Origin: Bradyrhizobium sp. RP6
GTDB taxonomy: Bacteria; Pseudomonadota; Alphaproteobacteria; Rhizobiales; Xanthobacteraceae
DNA: 64,000 nt
Reading direction: 5' to 3'
Assembly: GCF_003837805.1 (NCBI RefSeq)
Contig: NZ_RQIT01000001.1
Span: 558,001 to 622,000 of the forward strand
Made by a program: the position numbers and the translations under genes. This document shows positions 17,417 to 25,953 of the stretch, in pieces. Within the stretch, counting starts at the first letter, position 1. Each line of letters starts with the position of its first letter. Below the pieces are notes generated by a model. It saw nothing but the letters and a program-made list of their open reading frames with translations. It made no database searches and was not told where the DNA came from.

Positions 17417-18613
17417 TCACACCGCCCTGGCATCGTACGCGTACATGAAGTCCATGTTCTTCGCGCCCAGCGGCAGCAGCCATTTCAGCATCTGATTGCG
17501 CATCCACGCGCCGGTGGCGCTGAACTCGCGCTTGCTGTTGCCGTTGCGACGCGCCATCGCGACGATCTTCTCGGTGCGCGGACGACGCTCGGCCTCGAAG
17601 GCCTGAAAGGTGGCGCCGAGCTCCTGGCCCTCCTGCATCAGCCGCGCGAGCCGCGTCGCATCTTCGAGCGCCAGCGAAGCGCCCTGGCCGGCGTGAGGGC
17701 TGGTTGCGTGCGCGGCGTCGCCGATCAGCAGCGAGCGCTTGCGCGACCAGGTCGGCAGGGTCGCGACGTCGAGCGTGTCGGTGACGACGATGTTCTCGGC
17801 CGCTTCGATGATGGCAGGGATCGGATCGTGCCAGCCGCGGTGGAAGCCGCGCAGATGCTGCTTCAGCGTCGCCGGATCGAGCGCGCGAAACATCGCTGCG
17901 TCCATGCCGCGCGCGGGCTGCGTGCTCCACCACATCACGCCGTCGTCCGGATCCGGACTGCAATAGCCGTAGCCGAAGAAGCCGCTCCGGCCGAAGGTGG
18001 TCTCGACACGCCGGCCGATCGACCTTCCGGCGAGGACGGCGTGCGGCACGAAGCCGCCGAAGCCGATCAGGCCGGTGTTGAAGGGTTGCGGGCCATCAGG
18101 CACCACCTGGCGGCGCGTGACCGAATGGACGCCGTCGGCACCGATCAGGAAGTCGCCTTCGGCCGTGGTGCCGTCGGCGAAATAGGCGATGATCGGCTGG
18201 TCGCCGCGATCCTCGACCTTGATCAGGCGCTTCTCGAAGTACAGCGAGACGTAAGCGCACCAGGCCTTGTCGATCAGCATCTCGTTCAGCGTGGCGCGGC
18301 ATACGTTCACCGCGGGCTGGCCGAAACGCCGTTCCATCTCGCGGTTGATCGAACCGAGCTTGGCGCCGCGCTGGGAATAGAAGTCGAAGGATTCCGCGAC
18401 CGAGCCGCGGGAGATCAGCTCCTTCGCCAGCCCGATCTCGTCCATCACATGCATGCCGTTCGGTGCAATCTGAAGGCCGCCGCCGATGCCCTTCGAATAA
18501 GGCCAGGCCTCGTAGATCGCGGACTCGATGCCGGCGCGGCGGAGCAACACCCCGGCGACGGGCCCGGCGATGCCGGCGCCGATGATCAGGGCCTTGCGGG
18601 GACGATATGACAT
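17417..18613 (-). CDS. FAD-dependent monooxygenase
   Basis: A 398-residue group A flavoprotein monooxygenase. The ADP-binding motif IIGAGIAGPVAGVLLRRAG is at the N-terminus, the DG-type motif LIGADGVHSVTRRQV is in the middle and GDAAHATSPHAGQGASLALE is the second FAD motif. Such enzymes hydroxylate aromatic or similar substrates with NAD(P)H and oxygen. It diverges from a MarR regulator across 84 bases that hold three overlapping inverted repeats, so it is probably controlled by that protein, as for aromatic-degradation genes. Confidence 0.9.
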   Translation of the reverse strand: MSYRPRKALIIGAGIAGPVAGVLLRRAGIESAIYEAWPYSKGIGGGLQIAPNGMHVMDEIGLAKELISRGSVAESFDFYSQRGAKLGSINREMERRFGQPAVNVCRATLNEMLIDKAWCAYVSLYFEKRLIKVEDRGDQPIIAYFADGTTAEGDFLIGADGVHSVTRRQVVPDGPQPFNTGLIGFGGFVPHAVLAGRSIGRRVETTFGRSGFFGYGYCSPDPDDGVMWWSTQPARGMDAAMFRALDPATLKQHLRGFHRGWHDPIPAIIEAAENIVVTDTLDVATLPTWSRKRSLLIGDAAHATSPHAGQGASLALEDATRLARLMQEGQELGATFQAFEAERRPRTEKIVAMARRNGNSKREFSATGAWMRNQMLKWLLPLGAKNMDFMYAYDARAV

Positions 18614-18655
18614 GGCTTGCTCCCGACGTTTCCGTGGTGCTAGGAGAAATTACGG

Positions 18656-18699
18656 TCACTAAATCTCTTAGTGACTAAGATATATATCGCCTAAGAGAT
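18656..18699. promoter_or_regulatory. putative MarR operator between monooxygenase and regulator
   Basis: Three nested inverted repeats: TCACTAA/TTAGTGA (18656-18662, 18668-18674), the 13-base palindrome CTTAGTGACTAAG (18667-18679) and ATCTCTTAG/CTAAGAGAT (18663-18671, 18691-18699). The last arm overlaps the MarR start codon. Confidence 0.6.
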
Positions 18700-19237
18700 G
18701 AGGTCGGCCTTGTCAAGGAAGAAGGCGCGCACTGCGCTGCTGCAGGAGCTCGAGGACGCCATGCGCAGATCGTCCGCGCAGGGCGTGCTCTATGGGCAAA
18801 CCGTTGCCAACGTTGCCGGAATTGCCAATTCCGACCTCGAATGCATGGACATCCTGTATCTCGAAGGCCGCGTCACCGCAGGGAGGCTGGCCGAGGTCAC
18901 GGGCCTCACGACCGGTGCCATCACGGGGGTGGTCGACCGGCTCGAAAAGGCAGGCCTGGTGCGCCGCGAGCGCGACGAGAAGGACCGCCGCAAGGTCTTC
19001 ATCGTGGTCGTGCCAGAGGCAATCGCCGGCCTCGGCCAATACTATGTGCCAATGCAGCAGGCGATGGAGAAGGTCTGCAACGGCTATTCAGACGAGGAGT
19101 TGCGGCTGCTGCTGCGGTTCGCCAACGAGGCCTACAAGGAGGTGCTCGCGGCAACAGAGGACTTGAAGGGCCTGCTCGACACGCCGCCGGAGAAGCGGCC
19201 TGAACTCAAGCTGAAGACGCGTCCTCGCCAGCGTTAG
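18698..19237 (+). CDS. MarR family transcriptional regulator
   Basis: A 179-residue MarR protein. The winged helix reads VTAGRLAEVTGLTTGAITGV, then a VDRLEKAGLVRRERDEKDRR wing with the family D-x-R-R pattern. The ATG at 18698 overlaps the right arm of the proposed operator, so the protein probably represses itself and the divergent FAD monooxygenase. Its 3' end overlaps the end of the O-antigen ligase-like gene on the other strand by 32 bases (19206-19237). The inducer is unknown; an aromatic acid would fit. Confidence 0.9.
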   Translation: MRSALSRKKARTALLQELEDAMRRSSAQGVLYGQTVANVAGIANSDLECMDILYLEGRVTAGRLAEVTGLTTGAITGVVDRLEKAGLVRRERDEKDRRKVFIVVVPEAIAGLGQYYVPMQQAMEKVCNGYSDEELRLLLRFANEAYKEVLAATEDLKGLLDTPPEKRPELKLKTRPRQR

Positions 19238-20453
19238 CTTTGTAGACCTGCGCGGCCGCGATCATGCCCCACATCGCGCCCAGCATCATCCAGAAGTGGC
19301 GCCAGTGGTCGGTGTCGATCACGAGGCTTTCGCCGACGGTACCGAGGAAGGCGGAGAAGATCGCGAGATAGGCACGCTGCCAGGGAACACGCACGAAGAT
19401 GTGGCGGAAGCCCATGATCACCGTGGTGAAGACCAGCGCGGGATAGCATACGCCCGAAAGCCAGCCTCCGGACATGAACGCGTTCAGGTAGGAGTTGTGG
19501 GTGTCCTCGGGGAAGAAGCGGTGGAATTGCAGGGGACCAATGCCGAACGGCAAGTCGAGCGCCATCTCCGCACCGAGGATATGCCGGCCGAACCGGCCGA
19601 AGCGACCTTCGTCATAGCTCTGGTCGAAGCTGGCGCGCTGCTTGAACATCTCGGCGGTGGCGTCGAACGACAACAGCACCGCGATCAGCGCAAGGCCCAG
19701 CACCGCGGCGACGATCGCCATGACGATGATGCGCGAGCGCTGCGCGTTGGTGCGGCAGGTCAGCACCATCAAGGCCAGCATGAAGGCGGAGGTCAGCACC
19801 AAGCCGCCCCAGGCGGCGCGTGAGAAGGCGAGCAGGATCGCAAGCGACATGATGCCGAAGCCGATGACGTTGCGGAACGCCTTGCCGAACTTGTCTGAGA
19901 CCACGCTCTGGAGCGCGAATAGTGCCGGCAGGATCAGGAAGGCGCCGAGCACGTTCGGGTCCTTGAACGTGCCGCGCGCGCGTCCGTAGAGCGTCAGGAG
20001 ATCGTTGCCGCCGGGCACGAGGTGGAAATAGCCGGCGACCGCCAGGAGCGAGGCGATCATCGCGCCGACCATGAGTCCGCGGCGCAGCATGTCGAGCCGG
20101 GCCGCCGTGTCTTCCGAAATGACCATCGCGAAAAACACCACCGTCACAGCCATGTACCAGGAGGTCGCGATCCAGCTTACCACCTCGGGCTTGTCGAATA
20201 GCGGGATCGCGCTGATGGTGTAGCCCACATTGAGCAGGACCAGCAGCGCTACCAGCGGCATCAGCGCGAGCTTCAGCCGCAGGCCGGTGGCGAAGAAAGT
20301 AACGGTCGCGAGCAGCGTCGCGATCTCGTACGGGCTCGGCTCGATGAATACGATCGCGCCGGAGGCGCCGACCAGCCACACCAGCGCGCGCTGCAGCGCC
20401 AGCACGCCGGGCGCAGCTACGTTCGGTCCACCGGCTGTCGCCGCATACGCCAT
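19206..20453 (-). CDS. O-antigen ligase/polymerase-like membrane protein
   Basis: A 415-residue polytopic protein with about 10-12 hydrophobic helices and a large periplasmic loop containing FGIGPLQFHRFFPEDTHNSY, near the pattern of the Wzy_C/WaaL family (conserved His in the loop). It probably polymerises repeat units or ligates an undecaprenyl-linked glycan at the periplasmic face. The ATG at 20453 was chosen over a TTG at 20480. It is the first of six genes for envelope polysaccharide and lies downstream of the sugar-phosphate transferase on the same strand. Polymerase and ligase cannot be told apart here. Confidence 0.8.
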   Translation of the reverse strand: MAYAATAGGPNVAAPGVLALQRALVWLVGASGAIVFIEPSPYEIATLLATVTFFATGLRLKLALMPLVALLVLLNVGYTISAIPLFDKPEVVSWIATSWYMAVTVVFFAMVISEDTAARLDMLRRGLMVGAMIASLLAVAGYFHLVPGGNDLLTLYGRARGTFKDPNVLGAFLILPALFALQSVVSDKFGKAFRNVIGFGIMSLAILLAFSRAAWGGLVLTSAFMLALMVLTCRTNAQRSRIIVMAIVAAVLGLALIAVLLSFDATAEMFKQRASFDQSYDEGRFGRFGRHILGAEMALDLPFGIGPLQFHRFFPEDTHNSYLNAFMSGGWLSGVCYPALVFTTVIMGFRHIFVRVPWQRAYLAIFSAFLGTVGESLVIDTDHWRHFWMMLGAMWGMIAAAQVYKANAGEDASSA

Positions 20454-20487
20454 TACGCTCACGCTACTCGTACGCCACAAACAAGGC

Positions 20488-20611
20488 TGTCATCGTCCGG
20501 CTTGACCGGCGATCCAGTACTCTGCGGCGCGCGCTGCTGGAGACGGCTGGCGCTGCGGCGTACTGGATGCCCGCCCCAGTGCGCAACTGCGCACAAGGCG
20601 GGGCATGACGG
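20488..20611. repeat. palindromic interspersed repeat (TGTCATCGTCC type)
   Basis: TGTCATCGTCCGGCTTGACC on the left and GGCGGGGCATGACGG on the right bracket a GATCCAGTAC/GTACTGGATG inverted pair. It is a member of a repeat class widespread in Rhizobiales. Confidence 0.65.
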
Positions 20612-20615
20612 AAAC

Positions 20616-22142
20616 TCAATACGCGTTCTCGTTCTTTGTCAGCAGCGAGATCGGCGTCTTCAGGAGAATGACGAGGTCGAACAGCACCGACCAGTTCTCG
20701 ATGTAATAGAGATCGAACTCGACGCGCTTCTGGATCTTCTCTTCGTTGTCGATCTCGCCGCGCCAGCCGTTGATCTGGGCCCAGCCGGTGATGCCAGGCT
20801 TGACGCGGTGGCGGGCGAAATAGCCGTCGACGGCTTCGTCGAACAGGCGGCTCTGGAGCTTGCCCTGCACCGCATGCGGCCGCGGGCCGACCAGGGAGAG
20901 GTTGCCGGCAAAAACCACGTTGAAGAGCTGCGGCAGCTCGTCGAGGCTGGTTTTGCGGATGAAGCGGCCGACGCGGGTGACGCGCGGATCGTTTTTGGTC
21001 ACGACCTTCGATGCGGTCGGGTCGGCCTGATGGTGGTACATCGAGCGGAATTTATAGACGTCGATGCGCTCGTTGTTGAAGCCGAAGCGCTTCTGGCGGA
21101 ACAGCACCGGGCCGGAGCTGTCGAGCTTCACCGCCAGCGCCACCAGTCCCATCACCGGCAGCGCTGCTAGCAGCGCGAGGCTTCCCACGACGCGGTCGAA
21201 CAGCCACTTCATCACCAGATCCCAGTCGGTGATCGGCGCCTCGAACACGTCCAGCGTCGGCACCTCGCCGAGATAGGAATAGGAGCGGGGACGGAAGCGC
21301 AGCTTGTTGGTATGCGCGGAGAGGCGAATGTCGACCGGCAGCACCCAGAGCTTCTTCAGCATTTCCAGGATGCGCGTTTCCGCCGAGATCGGCAGCGCGA
21401 ACAGCACGAGGTCGACGCGGGTGCGGCGGGCGAACTCGACGATGTCGTCGACCTTGCCGAGCTTGCGCACGCCGGCGCAGGTGTCGAGCGAGCGGCTGTC
21501 GTTGCGGTCGTCGAACACGCCGAGCACGTGAATGTCGGAATCCTCTTGCGCCTTCAACGCCTCGACCAGCTGCTCGCCGCTGCTGTCGGAGCCGACGATG
21601 ATGGTCCGGCGGTCGAGCCGACCCTGGCGCGCCCAACCGCGCACCAGCGCGCGCAGCACCAGACGCTCGGCAACCAGCGCGGCGAGCCCGAGGAAGTAGA
21701 AGGCGGCGAGCCATAGCCGCGAGATTTCGCTGCCGTACTTGGCGAAAAAGGAGATGCCGATGAACAGCAGGAAGACGAAGGACCAGGACGAGATCATCCG
21801 CGTCATCTGCCGGAGCTGACCACGGAACAGCTGCACCTGGTAGATGTCGGCGGCCTGGAAGCAGACCACCGCGGCGACCGCGACGGCGACGACCTCGGCC
21901 GGATAGATCCAGCTGAAGGCGCCGGAGAGCGGCATGACATAGCCGACGTAGAGCGCAATGCCGACGAGGCTCAGCAGCGCGAAATCAGCCAGGCGGACGA
22001 ACCCGGCGATCACGATCGGGGAGTAGGCGCGAGCGACCTTCTGGTTGACCACTTCGAGCGCGGCGGACGAGAGCCGGCGCCGGCGCTCCACGAAGGGCTG
22101 GTCAGTGGGCTTTGCCGCAGCGCTGGTCGCGGCATCGAGCAT
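20616..22142 (-). CDS. undecaprenyl-phosphate glucose phosphotransferase (WcaJ type)
   Basis: A 508-residue polyisoprenyl-phosphate hexose-1-phosphate transferase, which starts a polysaccharide repeat unit on undecaprenyl phosphate. Four N-terminal membrane helices (about residues 45-165) precede a CoA-binding-like cytoplasmic domain ([16 protein letters not shown]). The C-terminal catalytic domain contains [15 protein letters not shown], then [28 protein letters not shown] and [17 protein letters not shown]. All these match the family. The ATG at 22142 gives the usual length; a TTG at 22250 would add 36 residues. Glucose specificity is inferred from the family. Confidence 0.92.
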   Translation of the reverse strand: MLDAATSAAAKPTDQPFVERRRRLSSAALEVVNQKVARAYSPIVIAGFVRLADFALLSLVGIALYVGYVMPLSGAFSWIYPAEVVAVAVAAVVCFQAADIYQVQLFRGQLRQMTRMISSWSFVFLLFIGISFFAKYGSEISRLWLAAFYFLGLAALVAERLVLRALVRGWARQGRLDRRTIIVGSDSSGEQLVEALKAQEDSDIHVLGVFDDRNDSRSLDTCAGVRKLGKVDDIVEFARRTRVDLVLFALPISAETRILEMLKKLWVLPVDIRLSAHTNKLRFRPRSYSYLGEVPTLDVFEAPITDWDLVMKWLFDRVVGSLALLAALPVMGLVALAVKLDSSGPVLFRQKRFGFNNERIDVYKFRSMYHHQADPTASKVVTKNDPRVTRVGRFIRKTSLDELPQLFNVVFAGNLSLVGPRPHAVQGKLQSRLFDEAVDGYFARHRVKPGITGWAQINGWRGEIDNEEKIQKRVEFDLYYIENWSVLFDLVILLKTPISLLTKNENAY

Positions 22143-22284
22143 CGAGCGTGCGTTGAGCGGTTCCACGGGCGTCCACGTCCATTCCAAATCCCGCGGCACG
22201 GTCTTGCGCGCCCCGGGCAAGCATCCCCTGGCGCTCCGATTATCGAACAAATCGGAAGATTTTCTAAAGCGAGCTTAAGGATGG

Positions 22285-23418
22285 TTAATGATTGGCAAAT
22301 GCGTCGCGATAGCCGGCGAGTACGCCGTCGACCATGGCCCGTTGAGAAAAGTGTGCGGAAATACGCTCGCGCAAGGAGCGCGCGCGCTGCGCCGTCGTTT
22401 GCGGATCATCGAGGGCAGCCGCGATTGCCTCGGCCATGGCCTCGGGATTGCTCGGAGCGAACAGAGCGGGGCTGTCGGAGCCGAATATCTCGGGAATGCC
22501 GCCGATGCGGGACGCGATCATCGGAATGCCGGCGGCACCCGCCTCGATCACGACGTAGGGCATGGAATCGCCGCGCGAGGGAACGATCAGCAGCCGCCCC
22601 TTGGAGAAGCCGTAGCGCGCCTTGACGTGGCCGATGAAGCGGATCGCGTCGGACAGGCCGAGCCTCTCGACCTGCGCTTTCAGCGCCGCGGTCTCCTCGC
22701 CGTCGCCGCCGAGCGTCAGCGTGACCTTCTTGCCGACCGCATGCAGCTGCGCCACGGCATCGACCAGCAGATCCGCGCCCTTGATGTGCCTGAACTCGCC
22801 GACGTAGGCGAGGTCGGTGGCATCGTCGGCCGTCACGACAGGCTCGAACTCCTCGGGAGTGACGCCATTGAAGACGCAACGCACGACGCCCTTTGGCGTG
22901 CCGACGATGCGTTGATAGGTGTCGCGGGCAAATGCGCTCTCGAACAGGAACAGGTCGGTCGAATCCATCAGCGCGCGCTCGAGCCGCGCGTAGAACTCGC
23001 CCTTGAGGGTGTTGAGGGGATAATGCAGCGAACCGCCATGCGGGGTGTAGATGCGGATGGTCTCGTCCGAGTGCCTCCGCATGCGGATGAAGGCGCCGGC
23101 CTTGGCGCCGTGGCCGTGCAGCACGTCGGGCTTGAGCGTGGCGATCAGGCGGCGCATGCGAAGCCATACCAGGACATCGTCGGGCGACGGCTCGCGGCGA
23201 ATCGCGAGCCGGTGCACGCCGAGCTTCAGCCGAGGCGCGAGCTCGGCAAGAGCCTTGTCGGCGCGCTCCCCGCCGGTGAGGCTGTCGGCGAGAATGCCGA
23301 CATGATGGCCGCGGTCGACCTGGCCGTTGGCGACGTCGAGGATGTGGCGGAAGATGCCGCCGACCGGAGCACGCACGGCGTGCAGGATGCGAAGCGGCCG
23401 GTCGGGAGAGGGGGGCAT
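22285..23418 (-). CDS. glycosyltransferase family 4
   Basis: A 377-residue GT-B glycosyltransferase. The N-terminal domain carries GGIFRHILDVANGQVDRGH and HGHGAKAGAF. The C-terminal donor-binding domain has AYVGEFRHIKGADLLVDAV, LGGDGEE and the region SRGDSMPYVVIEAGAAG. The usual E-x7-E pair reads D-x7-E here. It probably adds a sugar to the lipid-linked repeat unit at the cytoplasmic face. The ATG at 23418 was chosen over the TTG at 23424. It lies 142 bases upstream of the sugar-phosphate transferase on the same strand and diverges from the Wzz/ExoP gene. Confidence 0.9.
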   Translation of the reverse strand: MPPSPDRPLRILHAVRAPVGGIFRHILDVANGQVDRGHHVGILADSLTGGERADKALAELAPRLKLGVHRLAIRREPSPDDVLVWLRMRRLIATLKPDVLHGHGAKAGAFIRMRRHSDETIRIYTPHGGSLHYPLNTLKGEFYARLERALMDSTDLFLFESAFARDTYQRIVGTPKGVVRCVFNGVTPEEFEPVVTADDATDLAYVGEFRHIKGADLLVDAVAQLHAVGKKVTLTLGGDGEETAALKAQVERLGLSDAIRFIGHVKARYGFSKGRLLIVPSRGDSMPYVVIEAGAAGIPMIASRIGGIPEIFGSDSPALFAPSNPEAMAEAIAAALDDPQTTAQRARSLRERISAHFSQRAMVDGVLAGYRDAFANH

Positions 23419-23619
23419 GATCAAAACCAGCTCGACGGCGACTGCCGAACAATTCTCACGAAATTATCGCGAGGGATTAAGGGGCGTCGTGGTTAACAAA
23501 CGATGACGGACGCGCGTCGGCCGGCCGCCGGCGGTCGCGATTAACCGCGCGGCAACCTTAATGGAGTGTAATCGCCCCGGTTGAGGTAGAGTCGCAGCAT
23601 TGCCCTGCGGGAGTGTTCG
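23419..23619. promoter_or_regulatory. divergent control region of the polysaccharide locus
   Basis: 201 bases between the GT4 and Wzz/ExoP genes. Four TTAA-centred motifs occur: GGATTAAGG, GGTTAACAA, GATTAACCG and CCTTAATGG; the first and last are inverted copies (ATTAAGG/CCTTAAT). They may bind a regulator of both operons. Confidence 0.35.
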
Positions 23620-25905
23620 ATGCGTTTAGCGTTCTGGCGTGCCGGCAAGGCCAAGGCGGTGATCGAGCGGGCTGTCTCGAAGTCCCGACCCAAGCCTGCG
23701 CCCAAGATCGACGCCGAGGTCGAGGCCAAGCTCGAAGCAAAGGCTGAAGCAGGCACTGCGCCGGTTGTCACGAAGCAGGCCCAAGTCGAATCCGGCGATA
23801 TCGACCTGCGCGCGCTTGGAGCGGCACTGGCGCGCAAGCGCAGCTGGGTCATCGTGCCGACGGTGCTGGCGCTCGTTGCGTCCCTCGCTGCCGTCAATGT
23901 CGTCACGCCGCGTTACAAGTCCGAAGCCCGCATCCTGATCGACGGCCGCGAGAACGTGTTCCTGCGCCCGAACAGCGACCGGACCGAGGAGCGGCAGGCG
24001 CTCGACGCCGAGGCCGTCACCAGCCAGGTGCAGCTGGTGTTGTCGCGTGATCTCGCGCGGGAGATCATCAAGAAGAACAAGCTCGCGGAACGCCCCGAAT
24101 TCGACCCGGTGCTGCAAGGAATCTCGCCTCTGAAGTCGCTTGCCGCGCTCATCGGCATCGGCCGCGATCCGTTCTCGATGACGCCGGAAGAGCGCGTGCT
24201 CGATGCTTACTACGAGCGCCTTCAGGCCTATGCGGTCGACAAGTCACGCGTGATCGTGATCGAATTCCAGTCCGCCGATCCCGAGCTTGCCGCCCGCGTC
24301 GCCAATTCGATCGCCGACGGCTATCTCGTGCTCCAGCAGAGCGTGCGTCAGGAGCAGGCCAAGAACGCCAGCCAGTGGCTGGCCGGCGAGATCGAGAGCT
24401 TGCGCAAGAAGGTCTCGGAGGCCGAGGCCAGGGTCGAGGACTTCCGCTCCAAGTCGAGCCTGTTCGTCGGGACTAACAACACCACGCTGTCGAACCAGCA
24501 GATGGGCGAGGTGAACACCCAGCTCAACAATGCGCGCTCGATGAAGGCGGATGCGGAATCCAAGGCGCGGCTGATCAAGGAGATGCTCCAGAGCGGCAAG
24601 CCGATCGAGGCATCCGAGGTCGTGAACTCCGAATTGATGCGCCGGCTGTCGGAGCAGAGGGTGACGCTGCGCGCGCAGCTCGCCGAACAGTCATCCACGC
24701 TGCTCGGCAATCACCCGCGGATCAAGGAGCTGAAGGCGCAGCTTGGCGACCTCGACAATCAGATCCGCGACGAAGCGGCCAAGATCTCGCGCTCGCTCGA
24801 GAACGACGCCCGGATCGCCAGCGGCCGGGTCGACGGCCTGACCGTGAGCCTCGAGCAGCTCAAGAAGCAGGCGGCCTCGACCAACGGTCAGGATGTCCAG
24901 CTCCGTGCCCTCGAGCGCGAAGCCAAGGCGCAGCGCGACCTGCTCGAGACTTATCTGGCCAAGTACCGCGAAGCCAACACCCGCGAGACCATCGACACCG
25001 CGCCGACGGACGGCCGCATCATCTCGCGCGCCATCGTGTCGAACACGCCGGCCTATCCGAAGAAGCTGCCGATCGTGCTGATCGCGACCATCGCGACGCT
25101 GCTGCTGTCGTCCGGTGTCGTCGTCACCGGTGAGCTATTGCGTCAGACCGCGCCGCGCGCGGCGGCTGTGTTCACGCCGGCGGCGGTTCGGCGGGGGTCG
25201 GCGGTGGCTCGGCAAGAAGTGGTGGTGGAGCCCGTCGTCGAGCCCGTGATGGAAGAGCCGGCGCCGCTTCAGCCGGAGATGACGGCCGATGCCGATGCGA
25301 CGGAGTTCGCCGAGATCGAGCATCTCGCCGACCGCCTGCGTGCCGCGGGTGCGGCGGCGAAGAAGGTCACGGTGCTCGGCACCGCGCCCGGCGAAGCCAT
25401 CACCCTGTCGACCCTGACGCTCGCCCGGCACCTGGCGCGCGATGCCCGCGTCGTCGTCGTTGATCTCGCCGCATCCTCGCCGACCATTGCCGCGGTATCC
25501 GTCGATGCGTCGGCTCCGGGCCTTGCCGAATTGATGCAGGGCGAGGCCTCGTTCACCCAGATCATCACCCGCGACAAACTCTCGCGGCTGCATCTGGTCA
25601 TGGCGGGCCGTCCCGGCTTCGACCGCAGCCTGCTGCAATCGCCGCGCGTGGCGCTCGCGATCGACGCGCTGCTGCGCGCCTACGATCACGTGCTGATCGA
25701 CGCCGGCAGCGCCTCCGATCTCCCGGCCGAACTGCTGACGGCGCATGCCCGCGCCGTCGTGGTGCCCGATGCGTCGATGGCACCTGATGCCCGCACGCTG
25801 ATGTGCGATCAGCTGAGGGCGGTCGGCTTCAGCGAGGTGACGATGCTGAGCAAGCCGGTGCAGGCTTCGGATGCAATGGAGACGCCGCGCGTGGTTGCGG
25901 CGTAG
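23620..25905 (+). CDS. Wzz/ExoP-type polysaccharide co-polymerase with degenerate kinase domain
   Basis: A 761-residue inner-membrane protein. A Lys/Ala-rich N-terminus leads to a first membrane helix (about 77-95), a Wzz domain (SEARILIDGRENVFLRP), long periplasmic coiled coils (about 250-470) and a second helix (about 488-510). The C-terminal cytoplasmic domain (about 580-761) has the fold order of a bacterial tyrosine kinase. Its P-loop reads GTAPGEAITLS at about 587 without the Lys of GxxxxGK[ST], the A' motif reads VVVVDLAASSP, and the chain ends without a tyrosine cluster. It probably controls chain length or export but not by kinase activity. Confidence 0.87.
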   Translation: MRLAFWRAGKAKAVIERAVSKSRPKPAPKIDAEVEAKLEAKAEAGTAPVVTKQAQVESGDIDLRALGAALARKRSWVIVPTVLALVASLAAVNVVTPRYKSEARILIDGRENVFLRPNSDRTEERQALDAEAVTSQVQLVLSRDLAREIIKKNKLAERPEFDPVLQGISPLKSLAALIGIGRDPFSMTPEERVLDAYYERLQAYAVDKSRVIVIEFQSADPELAARVANSIADGYLVLQQSVRQEQAKNASQWLAGEIESLRKKVSEAEARVEDFRSKSSLFVGTNNTTLSNQQMGEVNTQLNNARSMKADAESKARLIKEMLQSGKPIEASEVVNSELMRRLSEQRVTLRAQLAEQSSTLLGNHPRIKELKAQLGDLDNQIRDEAAKISRSLENDARIASGRVDGLTVSLEQLKKQAASTNGQDVQLRALEREAKAQRDLLETYLAKYREANTRETIDTAPTDGRIISRAIVSNTPAYPKKLPIVLIATIATLLLSSGVVVTGELLRQTAPRAAAVFTPAAVRRGSAVARQEVVVEPVVEPVMEEPAPLQPEMTADADATEFAEIEHLADRLRAAGAAAKKVTVLGTAPGEAITLSTLTLARHLARDARVVVVDLAASSPTIAAVSVDASAPGLAELMQGEASFTQIITRDKLSRLHLVMAGRPGFDRSLLQSPRVALAIDALLRAYDHVLIDAGSASDLPAELLTAHARAVVVPDASMAPDARTLMCDQLRAVGFSEVTMLSKPVQASDAMETPRVVAA

Positions 25906-25920
25906 TAGATTTTACCCTGT

Positions 25921-25938
25921 CCCTTGTGGCCACAAGGG
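25921..25938. repeat. 18-base perfect palindrome in a convergent gap
   Basis: CCCTTGTGGCCACAAGGG lies between the converging Wzz/ExoP and acyltransferase genes. It could be a bidirectional terminator stem, but neither side has a T run. Confidence 0.5.
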
Positions 25939-25953
25939 GAGAAGGGAAGAGAG

